A stretch of DNA of 13,080 nt from positions 1 through 13,080 of the forward strand of contig CACZQT010000406.1 of NCBI GenBank assembly GCA_902783295.1, in the 5' to 3' direction. Positions 1 through 6,461 of this stretch are shown here, piece by piece. The position numbers and the translations under genes are program-made. The notes under the pieces are model-generated. The model was given only the letters and a program-made list of their open reading frames with translations, had not been told where the DNA came from and searched no databases. The DNA comes from an uncultured Lachnospiraceae bacterium. GTDB lineage: Bacteria; Bacillota; Clostridia; Lachnospirales; Lachnospiraceae. The number at the start of each line of letters is the position of its first letter. Position 1 is the stretch's first letter.

Positions 1-617
1 CGGGGCTTTGCTATGTTCATGGTATCAATCATGTCTTTGGTAGCGCCGGAATAAGAATAGAAGAGAATCACATCCCCCGGATCCAGGTTCACCGCCGTCA
101 TCACCTGATTATGGGAGCCTTCTACTGCGGAAAACTTTCCGCTGACCGTGGAAAAAAGGTTTGCGGCGCTGAAGGCGATATACATGGATCCGCCCTGCCC
201 CATACAGACGACTCTTCCGGCAGCAGCCATCATGTCAGCCGCCCTGCAGATGACGTCGGGATCAATCAGTTCCAGCGTCTGGTGCATGGCAGTCTGATCT
301 GCTGAATAGAGCTTCTGGCTCATTTCTTCGATGCTGTCCCCGATCTGGACCGGCCCGGAAAGCAGGCTCGAGTCCGGCGTCTGCGTGGCGGAAGCGCCGG
401 CCAGCGCCAGCCGGAAGGCGTTGAAATTCTTGTATCCCAGGCGGCGGCAGAAACGGGAAACCGTCGCCTCTGCGACCCCGCTGCTTTCCGCCAGTTCCCC
501 GATGGAAATCACCTGGCTTCGCTCCGGGTTATGCATGATAAAATCCGCTGTTTTCTTTTCTGCGGCTGTCAGGCTGTAAAAAGCTTCGCTGATCCGGTCA
601 AATACATTTTCCGTCAT
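1..617 (-). CDS. RpiR/MurR-family transcriptional regulator, C-terminus cut off by window edge
   Basis: This is a sugar-responsive DNA-binding regulator with an N-terminal helix-turn-helix and a C-terminal SIS (sugar isomerase) domain that senses phosphorylated sugars. The frame opens with ATG at 617 and stays open to base 1, giving 205 residues. The family is usually about 280-290 residues, so roughly the last 80 are missing. Residues 36-70 form the RpiR-type HTH (SIGELAESSGVAEATVSRF). The SIS domain begins near residue 133, with a GQGGS loop at 140-144 and the typical SYSGATKD sugar-phosphate loop at 188-195. Its start overlaps the epimerase stop as ATGA, so the two genes are co-transcribed and probably translationally coupled. 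It is therefore likely to regulate its own operon, and the TTTCA/TGAAA half-sites upstream of the epimerase are candidate operators. The effector cannot be read from the sequence: amino-sugar phosphate or KDG/KDPG are both possible. Confidence 0.93.
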   Translation of the reverse strand, partial: MTENVFDRISEAFYSLTAAEKKTADFIMHNPERSQVISIGELAESSGVAEATVSRFCRRLGYKNFNAFRLALAGASATQTPDSSLLSGPVQIGDSIEEMSQKLYSADQTAMHQTLELIDPDVICRAADMMAAAGRVVCMGQGGSMYIAFSAANLFSTVSGKFSAVEGSHNQVMTAVNLDPGDVILFYSYSGATKDMIDTMNIAKP

Positions 618-1822
618 GACTGCTCACCCAGGATTTCGCCCAGCATTCCGTCTACCATGCCAAGCATCCGGGGCAGATGGAACGGCCCTTTGAAGGTGGA
701 ACCTTTGCAGGGAGGTTCCGTAGGCTTTCCGTCCCGGCGCAGGTATCCGTACCATTCTCCGTAAGCCGGGTCCGAGAAATGCTCTTTGCAGTATTCCAGA
801 GTTTTGCAGAACCAGTCCAGATACTCTTCCTTTCCTGTGTCGCGGTACAGCATCAGGGAGGAGATCAGGATTTCATCGTGAGGCCACCAGAGCTTCATGT
901 CGTGCTCGTAGGCTTCCGGCGGGCGCCCCAGGCAGTCGATAAAGTACAGCAGTCCGCCGTATTCCTTATCCCAGCCTGCCGTAATGGCGCGGGTGAAAAT
1001 CGTCTCGGCTTTGCCGATCAGCTCCGTATCCCCGGTACGGGCAGCCTGTTCCAGCAGGAACCATACGCCTTCGATATCGTGGCCGGGGTTTACAATGCGT
1101 CCTTCCGTGAAATCCAGACGGGCTTCTCCGTTCGGGCCGACGTTTTCCAGGACGCAGCCCAGTGTATCCTTTACGTGATAGGTGAAGATATCATCCACGC
1201 AGGAAGCGGCCCGCTGCTCGTACAGGGCTTTCTGTTCCGGATCCACCCGCAGCATCACGCCGGTAACATTCAGATAGATCATGGGAATGCCGAAGGCGCG
1301 GCCGGTGCGGGTTTCCGGAATTGTCTTGGGACCCAGGCCGGTGGGATCCGGCATCCCGTGGTTCAGGTTCCAGTACAGGTCATAGGCACGCCTTGCGCGT
1401 TCCAGGCATTCCCGGTCCCCGGTGATGCCATAGTACTCGGCGTTGGCCATGGTGTAGAAAGCTTCCGAGAAACAGTAGCGGCGCTGGCGCAGCGGCTTCC
1501 CGTCCGCCGTGACCGTAAAATACATACGGTCTCCCGCTTCGCGGTTGATGCAGTGCGCTTCCATGAAGTCCAGGCAGCTTTTGGAAGCTGCCAGCCATTC
1601 TTCACGGACGCCGTAGAGATGGCACAGCCAGGCAAAGATCCACCCGCACCGTCCCTGCATCCAGACGCTCTTATCCGTGGAGAAAATCTTTCCTTCTCTG
1701 TCAAGGCATGTATATACGCCGCCGTGCTCTTTGTCCATGCCGTGCTCCAGCCAGAACCGGATGCAGCGCTCCAGCTCTTCTTTCACCCAGAGCCGGCTTT
1801 CTTCTAAATATTTTCTGTCCAT
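614..1822 (-). CDS. N-acylglucosamine 2-epimerase (AGE family)
   Basis: AGE enzymes interconvert N-acetylglucosamine and N-acetylmannosamine (or, in related subfamilies, mannose/glucose) in the cytosol. The 402-residue protein matches the usual family length and the (alpha/alpha)6-barrel motifs: HGGVYTCLDREG at 33-44, VWMQGR at 53-58, FSEAFYTMA at 118-126, NPGHDIEG at 245-252, GWDKEYGGLLYF at 283-294, KLWWPHDE at 310-317 and FKGPFHLPR at 377-385. H248 and H382 align with the two histidines considered catalytic in AGE. I chose ATG at 1822 because AAAAGGAGG lies just upstream. A TTG six codons earlier (1840) would place this ribosome site inside the coding region. It is the first gene of a bicistron with the RpiR regulator. 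The motifs favour a true GlcNAc/ManNAc epimerase, which suggests sialic acid or amino-sugar use, although most neighbouring genes are for hexuronates. A different 2-epimerase substrate is possible. Confidence 0.9.
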   Translation of the reverse strand: MDRKYLEESRLWVKEELERCIRFWLEHGMDKEHGGVYTCLDREGKIFSTDKSVWMQGRCGWIFAWLCHLYGVREEWLAASKSCLDFMEAHCINREAGDRMYFTVTADGKPLRQRRYCFSEAFYTMANAEYYGITGDRECLERARRAYDLYWNLNHGMPDPTGLGPKTIPETRTGRAFGIPMIYLNVTGVMLRVDPEQKALYEQRAASCVDDIFTYHVKDTLGCVLENVGPNGEARLDFTEGRIVNPGHDIEGVWFLLEQAARTGDTELIGKAETIFTRAITAGWDKEYGGLLYFIDCLGRPPEAYEHDMKLWWPHDEILISSLMLYRDTGKEEYLDWFCKTLEYCKEHFSDPAYGEWYGYLRRDGKPTEPPCKGSTFKGPFHLPRMLGMVDGMLGEILGEQS

Positions 1823-1835
1823 CGTACCTCCTTTT

Positions 1836-1849
1836 AGCAAAATTTTGCT
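1836..1849. promoter_or_regulatory. 14-bp perfect palindrome in the epimerase leader
   Basis: AGCAAAATTTTGCT is a perfect palindrome lying between the predicted transcription start of the epimerase unit and its ribosome binding site. It could be a second protein-binding site or a 5-bp hairpin with an AATT loop beside the Shine-Dalgarno. On the plus strand it is followed by eight T, but no plus-strand gene precedes it, so a terminator role is unlikely. Confidence 0.4.
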
Positions 1850-1866
1850 TTTTTTTGATTGCTTTT

Positions 1867-1895
1867 AGAATATCACGGCTGAAAGAAAATTTCAA
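1867..1895 (-). promoter_or_regulatory. Predicted sigma-70-type promoter of the epimerase-rpiR unit
   Basis: On the minus strand, TTGAAA (1895-1890) is followed after 17 bases by TATTCT (1872-1867), with a TGA extended -10 element. The leader then runs about 40 bases to AAAAGGAGG and the ATG at 1822. A perfect TTGACA is also present further upstream (1925-1920), but with only a poor -10 (GATACG, 16-base spacer), so a second start is possible. Confidence 0.55.
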
Positions 1896-1913
1896 TACGT
1901 ATCTTTCACGAAA
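1880..1913. promoter_or_regulatory. Cluster of TGAAA/TTTCA half-sites, candidate RpiR operator
   Basis: Within 34 bp there is TGAAA-5-TTTCA (1880-1894), a 7-bp inverted repeat TGAAAGA-15-TCTTTCA (1880-1886 and 1902-1908), and TTTCACGAAA (1904-1913). The first overlaps the -35 and spacer of the epimerase promoter. The last matches palindromes at the uxuB and ABC-transporter promoters. TGAAA/TTTCA inverted repeats are, to my recollection, common for RpiR-type operators. Autoregulation is inferred from position only. Confidence 0.5.
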
Positions 1914-1952
1914 TTTTTTTGTCAAATGACCGGTCTTAACGCCGCGAAACGG

Positions 1953-1981
1953 CTGACAAACCCCAAAAGCAATGGTATAAT
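1953..1981 (+). promoter_or_regulatory. Predicted promoter of the esterase-kdgK operon
   Basis: CTGACA (1953-1958), a 17-base spacer and a perfect TATAAT (1976-1981) with a TGG extended -10 give a near-consensus housekeeping promoter. The expected transcript start is near 1988, leaving a leader of about 80 bases before the ATG at 2068. A short inverted repeat, GCCG-5-CGGC (1941-1953), touches the -35. Confidence 0.7.
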
Positions 1982-2000
1982 CCGAAGAAAGTATTGGTAT

Positions 2001-2043
2001 TTTCCGCCCTGAGGAGGCAGACGGTCTGCGGACAGGACGGAAA
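2001..2043 (+). promoter_or_regulatory. Long stem-loop in the 5' leader of the esterase-kdgK operon
   Basis: TTTCCGCCCTG (2001-2011) pairs with CAGGACGGAAA (2033-2043) with a single mismatch, and an inner GCAG/CTGC stem (2017-2029) closes an ACGGT loop. The structure fills most of the predicted leader and ends about 25 bases before the start codon. It has no trailing T-run, so it is not an intrinsic terminator. I recognise no known riboswitch. RNA stabilisation, a protein site or translation control are possible. Confidence 0.5.
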
Positions 2044-2067
2044 TCCCTCGCGAAAGGCGGCAGCTTC

Positions 2068-2724
2068 ATGAAAAAACACATTCTCTGTTTTGGCGATTCC
2101 AACACACACGGTTACTGTGCCGATCCTTCTGACTGCGCTGACGGCGGCGACCGCTTCAACGAAGACGAGCGGTGGACCTGCCTTCTCCAGAAGAAACTGG
2201 GAGAGGATTACCTGGTTCTGGAAGAGGGATTATCCGGCCGTACGACGGTTTTCCCGGATCCTCTGCACGAGTCCATGGCGGGACTGGACGTTATCTATTC
2301 CTGCATGATGAGCCACGAACCGCTGGATCTTCTGATTATTATGCTCGGTACCAATGATACGAAAGAACGGCTTGGCGCCAACGCTGCCTGTATCGGGATC
2401 GGAATGGAGCGGCTTGTAATGAAGGCGAAAACCGTTCCGGCCTGGCGCGGCGGCGTTCCGAAGATTCTCGTTATCTGTCCCCCGCATATCGGTGAAGGGC
2501 TGTATCTCCGCCCGGAAGGTATGCCCATGGGACAGGGCTGCCCTGAAAAGTCCAGAGAACTGGCGCCGTATTTCGCACAGGCTGCCCAGAACCAGGGCTG
2601 CGCGTTCCTGGACGCAGAAGGGCTTGCAGAGTTTAATACGGTGGACTGCATGCACCTGAGCCGCAAAGGGCATGCGCAGCTGGCGGACTGTCTGGCTGCT
2701 ATGGTTCCGGAGCTGCTGTCCTGA
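2068..2724 (+). CDS. SGNH/GDSL hydrolase, arylesterase (MsAcT-like)
   Basis: This is a cytosolic serine esterase of the SGNH fold with no signal peptide. All catalytic blocks are present in 218 residues: block I FGDSNTHG with nucleophile S11, block II glycine in EEGLSGRTT (54-60), block III LGTND with N96, and block V D193-x-x-H196 (VDCMHLS). The RW, LVLEEGLSGRTT and LDLLIIMLGTNDTK segments closely resemble the mycobacterial arylesterase/acyltransferase subgroup. The ATG at 2068 follows a GAAAGGCGG ribosome site. It is the first gene of the uxuA-eda-kdgK operon and its TGATG stop/start is fused to the next gene. By context it may de-esterify acetylated or otherwise acylated uronides, or sugar-acid esters, after uptake. 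The real substrate cannot be seen from sequence. Confidence 0.88.
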   Translation: MKKHILCFGDSNTHGYCADPSDCADGGDRFNEDERWTCLLQKKLGEDYLVLEEGLSGRTTVFPDPLHESMAGLDVIYSCMMSHEPLDLLIIMLGTNDTKERLGANAACIGIGMERLVMKAKTVPAWRGGVPKILVICPPHIGEGLYLRPEGMPMGQGCPEKSRELAPYFAQAAQNQGCAFLDAEGLAEFNTVDCMHLSRKGHAQLADCLAAMVPELLS

Positions 2725-3350
2725 TGGCACGCCGGTATTTTGACCCTGAGAGCCTGGCATGGAAGCCTTTTGGATGGATCGGGGAGATTGTGATCCTCAG
2801 CCTTCTGTGGGGCGTCTGCTGCCTGCCGGTGATTACGATCGGCACAGCTACTACGGCTCTGTACGATACGGTTGTCCATGTGATGCGCCGCAGGGATGAC
2901 GACATGATCGAGCGGTTTTTCGGCACGTTTAAAAAGGAACTGAAATCCGGCATCTTCTCGACACTTTTGTGGATCGCTGTCGGCGTTCTGGTCTATCTGT
3001 TCTACCGTGTGGTGGGGACGGCTGTTCCGTTAAGCCCCATACGGAATACTGCCATGGTTCTGTATCATATCCTGGTGCCGTTTTTTCTGCTGTGCATCTT
3101 TTGCTGGGTCTTTCCCCTGCTTTCACGTTTCACCTTTGATACGGCAGCCCTGAATGCCACCGCTCTCCGGCTGGCCTTCGGGCACATCCTGCGTTCGATC
3201 GCCATGGCTTTGCTTACGGCAGGGGCCGTCATAATCTGCTGGCTGTTCAGCACGCCTGTTATCTTTCTTCCGGGGCTGGTTGTCTGGCTCTGGTCATTTC
3301 TGATTGAGCCCGTTTTCCGGGGATACGAAAAGGGGTCAGGAAAGGAATAA
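2724..3350 (+). CDS. YesL-family (DUF624) integral membrane protein
   Basis: This 208-residue protein has a short N-terminus followed by about five hydrophobic spans, near residues 17-40, 77-98, 112-135, 152-175 and 178-197, with charged loops such as the RRRDDD stretch near 55-60. The opening pattern (aromatic and charged residues, then an FGWIGEIVILSLLWGVCCLPVITIG-like span with an ITIGTATTALY continuation) is typical of the YesL/DUF624 family. In Bacillus subtilis, YesL lies in the yes pectin/rhamnogalacturonan cluster. The biochemical role of the family is not established to my knowledge. The gene is linked to carbohydrate-transport or degradation loci, consistent with its place here. It starts inside the esterase stop codon and ends two bases before uxuA, so it is firmly part of this operon. 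Confidence 0.82.
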   Translation: MARRYFDPESLAWKPFGWIGEIVILSLLWGVCCLPVITIGTATTALYDTVVHVMRRRDDDMIERFFGTFKKELKSGIFSTLLWIAVGVLVYLFYRVVGTAVPLSPIRNTAMVLYHILVPFFLLCIFCWVFPLLSRFTFDTAALNATALRLAFGHILRSIAMALLTAGAVIICWLFSTPVIFLPGLVVWLWSFLIEPVFRGYEKGSGKE

Positions 3351-3352
3351 TC

Positions 3353-4441
3353 ATGGCAATGCAGATGGGGTTTCGATGGTACGGCGAAGGAAATGACAGG
3401 ATCCGCCTGTCCGACATCCGGCAGATTCCCGGGGTGAGCACCATTGTCTGGGCGCTGCATAATAAGATGCCGGGAGAGATCTGGGAACCGGAAGAAATCA
3501 GGGCGGCTGTGGCTCCGATCCTGGAAATGGGATTCAATGCCGATGTGGTGGAATCCGTCAATGTTCACGACGACATCAAAACCGGCCTTCCGGCGAGAGA
3601 TAAATATATCGAAAATTATCAGCAGACGATCCGCAATCTGGCGCCGTTCGGCGTAAAGGTGATCTGCTATAATTTCATGCCGGTTTTCGACTGGACGCGG
3701 ACGGATCTTTTTCACCCGGTCGGGGACGGCTCCACCGCTCTCTATTATGAAGCCGGCATGATCCAGGATGATCCGCAGGCGATGGCGGATTATATTCTGA
3801 AAAATCTTCACGGCATGACGTTTCCCGGCTGGGAACCGGAACGCATGGCAAAGCTGGATGATCTTTTTGAGGCCTATAAAGATGTGACAAAGGAAAAGCT
3901 CTGGGAAAATCTCCGGTATTTCCTCGAGAAGCTCATGCCGGTCTGCCGGGAATGCGATATTAAAATGGCGATTCACATGGACGATCCGCCCTGGGATATC
4001 TTCGGGCTGCCGAGGCTCCTGGTGGATGAGGAAGCGATTGACAGATTCCTGAAGATGGTGAACGACCCGTACAACTGTCTGACGCTTTGCTCCGGAAGTC
4101 TGAACGCGAATCCTGAAAACCGCGTGGCGGACATTGTGCGGAAGCACTGCAGCAGGATTGCTTTCGCGCATATCAGGAATATCCGGCATTTCCCGAACGG
4201 AGATTTTTCCGAGGTCTCGCACCGTGACTGCGACGGGGATACGGGAATTCTGGATATCCTCCGCGCCTATCATGACGGGGGATTTGACGGGTATATCCGT
4301 CCCGACCATGGAAGGCATCTGTGGGACGAAGTCCCGGGGAAGGTACGGCCCGGCTACGGGCTGTATGACAGGGCGCTTGGCATTATGTATATGCTGGGAG
4401 CCTGGGACCTGATGGAGAAGGAAAGCAGGTTCCATTTTTAA
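3353..4441 (+). CDS. uxuA: D-mannonate dehydratase
   Basis: UxuA removes water from D-mannonate to give 2-keto-3-deoxy-D-gluconate (KDG), the committed step of glucuronate breakdown (EC 4.2.1.8). The 362-residue protein has the family's N-terminal FRWYG motif (7-11), VESVNVHDDIK (66-76), YNFMPVFDWTRTDL (106-119) and CSGSLNANPEN. The metal-binding set expected in UxuA is visible: H208 in AIHMDDPP, C246 in LCSGS, H273 in FAHIRN and D318 in RPDHGRH. The TIM-barrel enzyme uses Mn2+ or a similar divalent metal. The first ATG at 3353 follows GGAAAGGA. In-frame ATGs two and four codons later are also possible starts. It lies two bases after the YesL gene and 22 bases before the aldolase gene. No key residue is missing, so it should be active. 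Confidence 0.97.
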   Translation: MAMQMGFRWYGEGNDRIRLSDIRQIPGVSTIVWALHNKMPGEIWEPEEIRAAVAPILEMGFNADVVESVNVHDDIKTGLPARDKYIENYQQTIRNLAPFGVKVICYNFMPVFDWTRTDLFHPVGDGSTALYYEAGMIQDDPQAMADYILKNLHGMTFPGWEPERMAKLDDLFEAYKDVTKEKLWENLRYFLEKLMPVCRECDIKMAIHMDDPPWDIFGLPRLLVDEEAIDRFLKMVNDPYNCLTLCSGSLNANPENRVADIVRKHCSRIAFAHIRNIRHFPNGDFSEVSHRDCDGDTGILDILRAYHDGGFDGYIRPDHGRHLWDEVPGKVRPGYGLYDRALGIMYMLGAWDLMEKESRFHF

Positions 4442-4463
4442 CCGGAAAAAGGGGGAATGCGTT

Positions 4464-5111
4464 ATGTCGGCTCTGAACGATGCGATCAGCAAAATCGGTA
4501 TCGTGCCGGTGATCCGGCTGGACCATCCTGAACGGGATGCTGTTCCGCTGGCAAAGGCGCTCTGCGCAGGAGGCGTGCCTGTGGCAGAGGTTACTTTCCG
4601 GGCGGAAGGTGCGGACCGGGCGATCCGCGCCATGACAGAAGCCTGCCCGGAAATGATTGCAGGAGCGGGAACGGTGCTTACCAAAGCACAGATTGATGCC
4701 ACGATCGCAGCCGGCGGCCGTTTTGTGGTGACACCGGGGTTTGATCCGGAACTGACCGCCTATGCACAGGAGAAAAACATCCCCATCTATCCGGGCTGCA
4801 GTACGGCAACGGATTACCATGCGGCGCTGAAGTCCGGACTGGAGCTGATCAAATTTTTCCCGGCAGAAGCATCCGGCGGCCTGGCGAAGATCAAAGCACT
4901 GTCGGCCCCGTTTCCGATGTTCAAGGTGATGCCGACCGGCGGCATTTCCCTGAAAAATCTGAAGGAATATCTTTCCTGTCCCGTCATCGCGGCCTGCGGC
5001 GGAAGCTATATGGTGACGGCGGACCTGATAGAAGGCGGGAAATGGGATGAAATTACGGAACTCTGCCGAAAATCCGTGGAAATCGTAAAGGAGGCACGTT
5101 CCCATGCCTGA
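4464..5111 (+). CDS. eda: KDPG/KHG aldolase (2-dehydro-3-deoxy-phosphogluconate aldolase)
   Basis: Eda cleaves 2-keto-3-deoxy-6-phosphogluconate to pyruvate and glyceraldehyde 3-phosphate, the last step of the Entner-Doudoroff and hexuronate routes. The class I aldolase signature is complete in 215 residues: GIVPVIR (12-18), E42 and R46 in EVTFR, GAGTVLT (68-73), VTPGFDP (89-95), YPGCST (109-114), the Schiff-base K130 in IKFFPAE, and MPTGGIS (156-162). Length is normal for the family. ATG at 4464 follows AAAGGGGGA. The upstream ATG at 4457 is out of frame. Its end overlaps the kdgK start by eight bases, implying coupled translation with the kinase that supplies its substrate. The family also cleaves 2-keto-4-hydroxyglutarate, but the neighbours make KDPG the natural substrate. 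Confidence 0.97.
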   Translation: MSALNDAISKIGIVPVIRLDHPERDAVPLAKALCAGGVPVAEVTFRAEGADRAIRAMTEACPEMIAGAGTVLTKAQIDATIAAGGRFVVTPGFDPELTAYAQEKNIPIYPGCSTATDYHAALKSGLELIKFFPAEASGGLAKIKALSAPFPMFKVMPTGGISLKNLKEYLSCPVIAACGGSYMVTADLIEGGKWDEITELCRKSVEIVKEARSHA

Positions 5112-6171
5112 GGAGAAACGCAAGCCCAGATTTATCACCTTTGGGGAAGTCATGCTGCGGCTGACGCCGCCGGATTACGAACTGATTCGTGCTGCTTCCT
5201 CTTTTGAAGCCTGTTATGGAGGCAGTGAAGCCAACATTGCGGTTTCACTGGCGAACCTCGGCATCGATACGGCATTTTTCAGCGTGCTGCCGGACAATGC
5301 GCTTGGAAAAAATGTAGTGCGTATGCTGCGCAGCAACCAGGTCTGCTGTGATCCGGTGATTCTCAGCACGCCGGAAGAAACGCCCACGCACCGGCTGGGA
5401 ACTTATTACCTGGAAACCGGGTTCGGGATCCGGCCCAGCAAGGTAATTTATGACCGGAAGCACAGTGCCGTTTCGGAATATGACTTCAGCAAGGTCGATC
5501 CTCACCGGCTGCTGGAGGGCTATGACTGGCTGCACCTGGGAGGAATCTGCCCGGCGCTGTCGCCTGGCTGTGCGGATTTCACGCTTCGCTGCCTCAAGGC
5601 TGCCAGGGAAAGAGGGATGACAGTAAGCTTTGACGGGAATTTCCGCTCCGCTCTCTGGTCCTGGGAGGAGGCAAGGGACTTCTGTACCCGCTGTCTTCCT
5701 TATATAGATATGCTGTTTGGCATCGAGCCTTACCATCTCTGGCGGGATGATCAGGATCATGGAAAAGGGGATGTGAAGGATGATCTGCCGCTGCAGCCGG
5801 ATCTTGAGGAACAGGAAAAGGTATTCCGGGCTTTTGCCGGGAAGTATCCGAACCTCCGCTGCATCGCCCGTCATGTGCGCTATGTGCACAGCGCTGCAGA
5901 AAACAGCCTGAAGGCGTACCTGTGGGTGCAGGGAAAAACGTACGAGAGCAAACAGTTTACATTCAGGATCCTGGACCGGGTCGGAGGCGGGGATGCCTTT
6001 GACGCCGGACTGATTTACGCTATGATGGCGGGATATACGCCGGAAGATACGATCAATTTTGCAGTGGCAGCCAGTGCCGTAAAACACACCATCCGCGGGG
6101 ACGCGAACCTGACCGAAGATGTGGAGAGCATCCGGAGCCTGATGAACCAGAATTTCGAGATCAGGAGATAA
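5104..6171 (+). CDS. kdgK: 2-keto-3-deoxygluconate kinase, PfkB/ribokinase family
   Basis: This cytosolic kinase phosphorylates KDG to KDPG with ATP, linking UxuA to Eda. PfkB features include the N-terminal sheet FITFGEVMLRLTPP (10-23), the substrate-side YGGSEANIAVSLANLG (38-53), SFDGNFR (175-181), and the anion-hole/ATP signature DRVGGGDAFDAG (291-302) with catalytic base D297. At 355 residues it is slightly long. An extra charged segment near 212-240 (rich in D, K and E) accounts for this. The start at 5104 lies within the last codons of eda, with a GGAGG ribosome site inside eda. Substrate assignment rests on its neighbours: PfkB sequence alone cannot separate KDG from other sugar-acid kinases, but uxuA and eda leave little doubt. 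It closes the five-gene operon. Confidence 0.93.
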   Translation: MPEEKRKPRFITFGEVMLRLTPPDYELIRAASSFEACYGGSEANIAVSLANLGIDTAFFSVLPDNALGKNVVRMLRSNQVCCDPVILSTPEETPTHRLGTYYLETGFGIRPSKVIYDRKHSAVSEYDFSKVDPHRLLEGYDWLHLGGICPALSPGCADFTLRCLKAARERGMTVSFDGNFRSALWSWEEARDFCTRCLPYIDMLFGIEPYHLWRDDQDHGKGDVKDDLPLQPDLEEQEKVFRAFAGKYPNLRCIARHVRYVHSAAENSLKAYLWVQGKTYESKQFTFRILDRVGGGDAFDAGLIYAMMAGYTPEDTINFAVAASAVKHTIRGDANLTEDVESIRSLMNQNFEIRR

Positions 6172-6188
6172 GAGTGAGGCAGCTGAAA

Positions 6189-6215
6189 CAGTCCGGCTGG
6201 CTGGCGGCCGGACTG
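6189..6215 (+). terminator. GC-rich hairpin 17 bases after kdgK
   Basis: CAGTCCGGC (6189-6197) and GCCGGACTG (6207-6215) form a perfect 9-bp stem with a 9-base loop directly after the kdgK stop. There is no following T-run, so it is either a weak terminator or a 3'-end stabilising structure for the operon messenger. Confidence 0.45.
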
Positions 6216-6325
6216 CCATGGCAGAGCTGTGAACAGTCATCCGTGATCTGCAGGTGGAATTCCCGGGCAGGATTTGCAGGCAGAATATGCATACGGAATT
6301 TGAAGATGGAATTTATAGACGGGAC

Positions 6326-6354
6326 TTGCATTTTGGAAGGATACAAGGTATATT
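6326..6354 (+). promoter_or_regulatory. Possible promoter of the ZIP transporter gene
   Basis: TTGCAT (6326-6331) is followed after 17 bases by TATATT (6349-6354), a five-of-six -10 match. Transcription would start near 6361 and run through the hairpin at 6386-6417 before reaching the gene at 6462. The -35 is weak. TTTATAAAT at 6369-6377 is an alternative -10 without a clear -35. Confidence 0.35.
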
Positions 6355-6385
6355 AAGAGCCGTCAGTCTTTATAAATGGGGTTGT

Positions 6386-6418
6386 AAACGACAAAAGTAA
6401 GAGTACTTTTGTCGTTTT
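6386..6418 (+). terminator. 14-bp stem-loop, intrinsic terminator or ZIP leader attenuator
   Basis: AAACGACAAAAGTA (6386-6399) and TACTTTTGTCGTTT (6404-6417) form a perfect 14-bp stem with an AGAG loop, ending in four T. It is the best candidate for stopping transcription of the upstream kdgK operon. If the promoter at 6326-6354 is used, it lies instead in the leader of the ZIP gene, where it could act as an attenuator. The lower stem is AT-rich and the T-tract is short. Confidence 0.6.
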
Positions 6419-6461
6419 ACTTATAGACCTGCACCGCTGTTCATTGTACGGAGATTGAAAA

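Noticed and set aside
677..1807. 376-codon plus-strand open frame opposite the epimerase
   Set aside because: The epimerase on the other strand carries all family motifs. The plus frame has no recognisable domain or ribosome site.
1836..1858. Palindrome plus T-run as a plus-strand intrinsic terminator
   Set aside because: No plus-strand gene precedes it. The T-run is the complement of the A-rich epimerase leader.
1904..1913. TTTCACGAAA as a CcpA cre site or LacI-type operator
   Set aside because: The half-site order is reversed relative to cre (TGNAA...TTNCA with central CG), and the sister sites have central AT rather than CG.
3065..4702. 545-codon open frame on the minus strand across yesL, uxuA and eda
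   Set aside because: It is antisense to well-recognised genes, rich in R, H, P and S, has no known motif and no ribosome site. It is a consequence of GC-rich codon use in the real genes.
5245..6240. 331-codon minus-strand open frame opposite kdgK
   Set aside because: It is antisense to kdgK, has no domain, and its start lies in the hairpin region after kdgK.
6174..6356. 60-codon GTG-start frame after kdgK
   Set aside because: It has no ribosome site, overlaps a 9-bp hairpin and a putative promoter, and its composition is rich in W, R and C and unlike the neighbours.
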